From Chromatiales bacterium (lineage in GTDB: Bacteria; Pseudomonadota; Gammaproteobacteria; CAMYNG01), in NCBI GenBank assembly GCA_027021685.1, contig JALUTW010000173.1:1-12576 (forward strand): a stretch of DNA of 12,576 bases. Direction: 5' to 3'. Of the stretch, positions 11,677 through 12,576 are shown one piece after another. The translations under genes were made by a program, and so were the position numbers. The notes under the pieces are model-generated. The model had not been told where the DNA came from. It made no database searches and was given only the letters and a program-made list of their open reading frames with translations. Position 1 is the stretch's first letter, and each line of letters opens with the position of its first letter.

Positions 11677-12576
11677 ATGCACCTGACCCTGCGCCAGCTC
11701 CAGGTCTTCGAGGCCGTGGCCCGCCACCGCAGCTACACCCGCGCTGCCCGCGAGCTGCACCTGAGCCAGCCCGCCGTGTCCATGCAAATCAAGCAGCTGG
11801 AGGACCAGGCGGGGCTGCCCCTGCTGGAGCAGCTGGGGCGGCGGCTGCACCTGACCCAGGCCGGGGAGGAACTCTATCGCGCCGCCCGCGCCATCGCCGG
11901 CGAGCTGGCCGAGGCCGAGGCGGTGCTGGAGAGCCTCAAGGGGGTCCAGGGCGGGCGGCTGGAGATCGCCGTGGCCTCCACCGCCAGTGCCTTCGCTACC
12001 CGGCTCCTGGCCCGCTTCCGCCAGCGCTTCCCCGGGGTCACCGTGAGCCTGGCGGTGACCAACCGCGAGCGGCTGCTCTCGGCCCTGGCCGACAACGACA
12101 AGGACATCGTGATCATGGGCCGCCCGCCCGAGAGCCTCCCCCTGGAGGCCGAGCCCTTCGCCGACAACCCCCTGGTCATCATCGCCGCCCCCGGCCACCC
12201 CCTGGCCGGCCGCCGCGGCATCCCCCTGGCCGAGCTGGAAGCCGAGTCCTTCGTGGTGCGGGAGGAGGGCTCGGGCACGCGCATCGCCATGGAACGGTTC
12301 TTCTCCGACCACGGTATCCGCATCCAGGCCGGGCTGGAGATGAACGAAAACGAGTCCATCAAGCAGGCGGTGCAGGCCGGCATGGGCCTGGGCATCGTCT
12401 CCATCCACACCCTGGAGCTGGAGCTTGAGACCGGCCGCCTGGCGGTGCTGGACGTGGAGGACCTGCCCATCATGCGCCACTGGTACCTGGTGCACCGGGC
12501 CGGCCGTCGCCTGCCGCCGGTGGCGGCGGCATTCAAGGAGTTCGTCCTGGGCGAGGGCCGCGAGCTCATGCCGCGG
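11677..12576 (+). CDS. cbbR: LysR-type regulator CbbR (3' end outside window)
   Basis: The frame is open from ATG 11677 to the window end, 300 codons with no stop, so the gene is cut close to its expected end. It encodes the LysR-type activator of cbb operons, divergent from cbbL as usual. Residues 1-60 are the winged helix-turn-helix (TLRQLQVFEAVARHRSYTRA, then LHLSQPAVSMQIKQLEDQAG), residues about 60-90 the linker helix, and about 92 onward the periplasmic-binding-like effector domain (GRLEIAVAST, then NDKDIVIMGRPPE). CbbR proteins sense Calvin-cycle metabolites or redox compounds; the ligand here is not deducible. The start opens straight into the HTH and has no Shine-Dalgarno. The match to CbbR-specific blocks (RHRSYTRAARELHLSQPAVS, DIVIMGRPP) and the location make the identity firm. 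Confidence 0.93.
   Translation, partial: MHLTLRQLQVFEAVARHRSYTRAARELHLSQPAVSMQIKQLEDQAGLPLLEQLGRRLHLTQAGEELYRAARAIAGELAEAEAVLESLKGVQGGRLEIAVASTASAFATRLLARFRQRFPGVTVSLAVTNRERLLSALADNDKDIVIMGRPPESLPLEAEPFADNPLVIIAAPGHPLAGRRGIPLAELEAESFVVREEGSGTRIAMERFFSDHGIRIQAGLEMNENESIKQAVQAGMGLGIVSIHTLELELETGRLAVLDVEDLPIMRHWYLVHRAGRRLPPVAAAFKEFVLGEGRELMPR

Noticed and set aside
11535..12428. Plus-strand frame from 11535 across the cbbR region
   Set aside because: It is in a different frame from cbbR and its translation is Pro/Arg/Gly-rich with no domain. The true cbbR frame is open from 11677 to the end of the window.

Overview
The window is GC-rich, gene-dense DNA from what looks like an autotrophic gammaproteobacterium, most likely a sulfur-oxidising chemolithoautotroph of the Ectothiorhodospiraceae/Chromatiales kind. 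This rests on a form IA RuBisCO operon with cbbQ and cbbO, an NhaD-type sodium/proton antiporter and a SoxW-like periplasmic thioredoxin. The taxonomic placement is inference from gene content and protein style. No tRNA, rRNA, CRISPR array, transposase or insertion sequence was seen, and no gene-free stretch exceeds about 190 bases.

Left part (1-4309). The window opens inside the 3' end of purK. A promoter-like TACAAT box precedes nhaD, and a secreted protein with two thioredoxin domains (CPYC and CHPC) follows. Both are on the + strand. They meet a minus-strand block: two uncharacterised small genes (3992-4309 and 3520-3921) and a GTG-started CobC-like histidine phosphatase whose 3' end overlaps the thioredoxin gene by 38 bases.

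Middle part (4310-5074). This holds small genes only: a 45-residue protein made of a signal peptide plus a PEP-CTERM-like anchor (+), an XRE-family helix-turn-helix regulator (-), and a possible 35-codon membrane peptide (-) behind a TATAAT box and two short dyads. These lie in an AT-rich island at the end of the RuBisCO operon.

Right part (5070-12576). This is the RuBisCO locus. cbbR reads rightward and diverges from cbbL-cbbS-cbbQ-cbbO-aldolase, which reads leftward. CbbL and CbbS form the carboxylase. CbbQ (AAA+ ATPase) and CbbO (von Willebrand A-domain adaptor) form its activase, removing inhibitory sugar phosphates. The last gene is a class II aldolase that should feed the Calvin cycle but carries an unexpected C-terminal Dabb (dimeric alpha-beta barrel) domain.

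Non-coding layers of the RuBisCO locus. The cbbL/cbbR spacer has overlapping CbbR-type half-sites, a cbbL promoter, and a cbbR promoter placed so that the cbbR message would be leaderless. The cbbL leader carries a 26-bp perfect palindrome and a second hairpin. Two mutually exclusive hairpins lie between cbbL and cbbS, and a strong intrinsic terminator lies between cbbS and cbbQ. Together these would give much cbbLS and less cbbQO-aldolase message. The most interesting items are the aldolase-Dabb fusion, the layered RNA structures of the cbb operon, and the peptide/XRE unit at its end.
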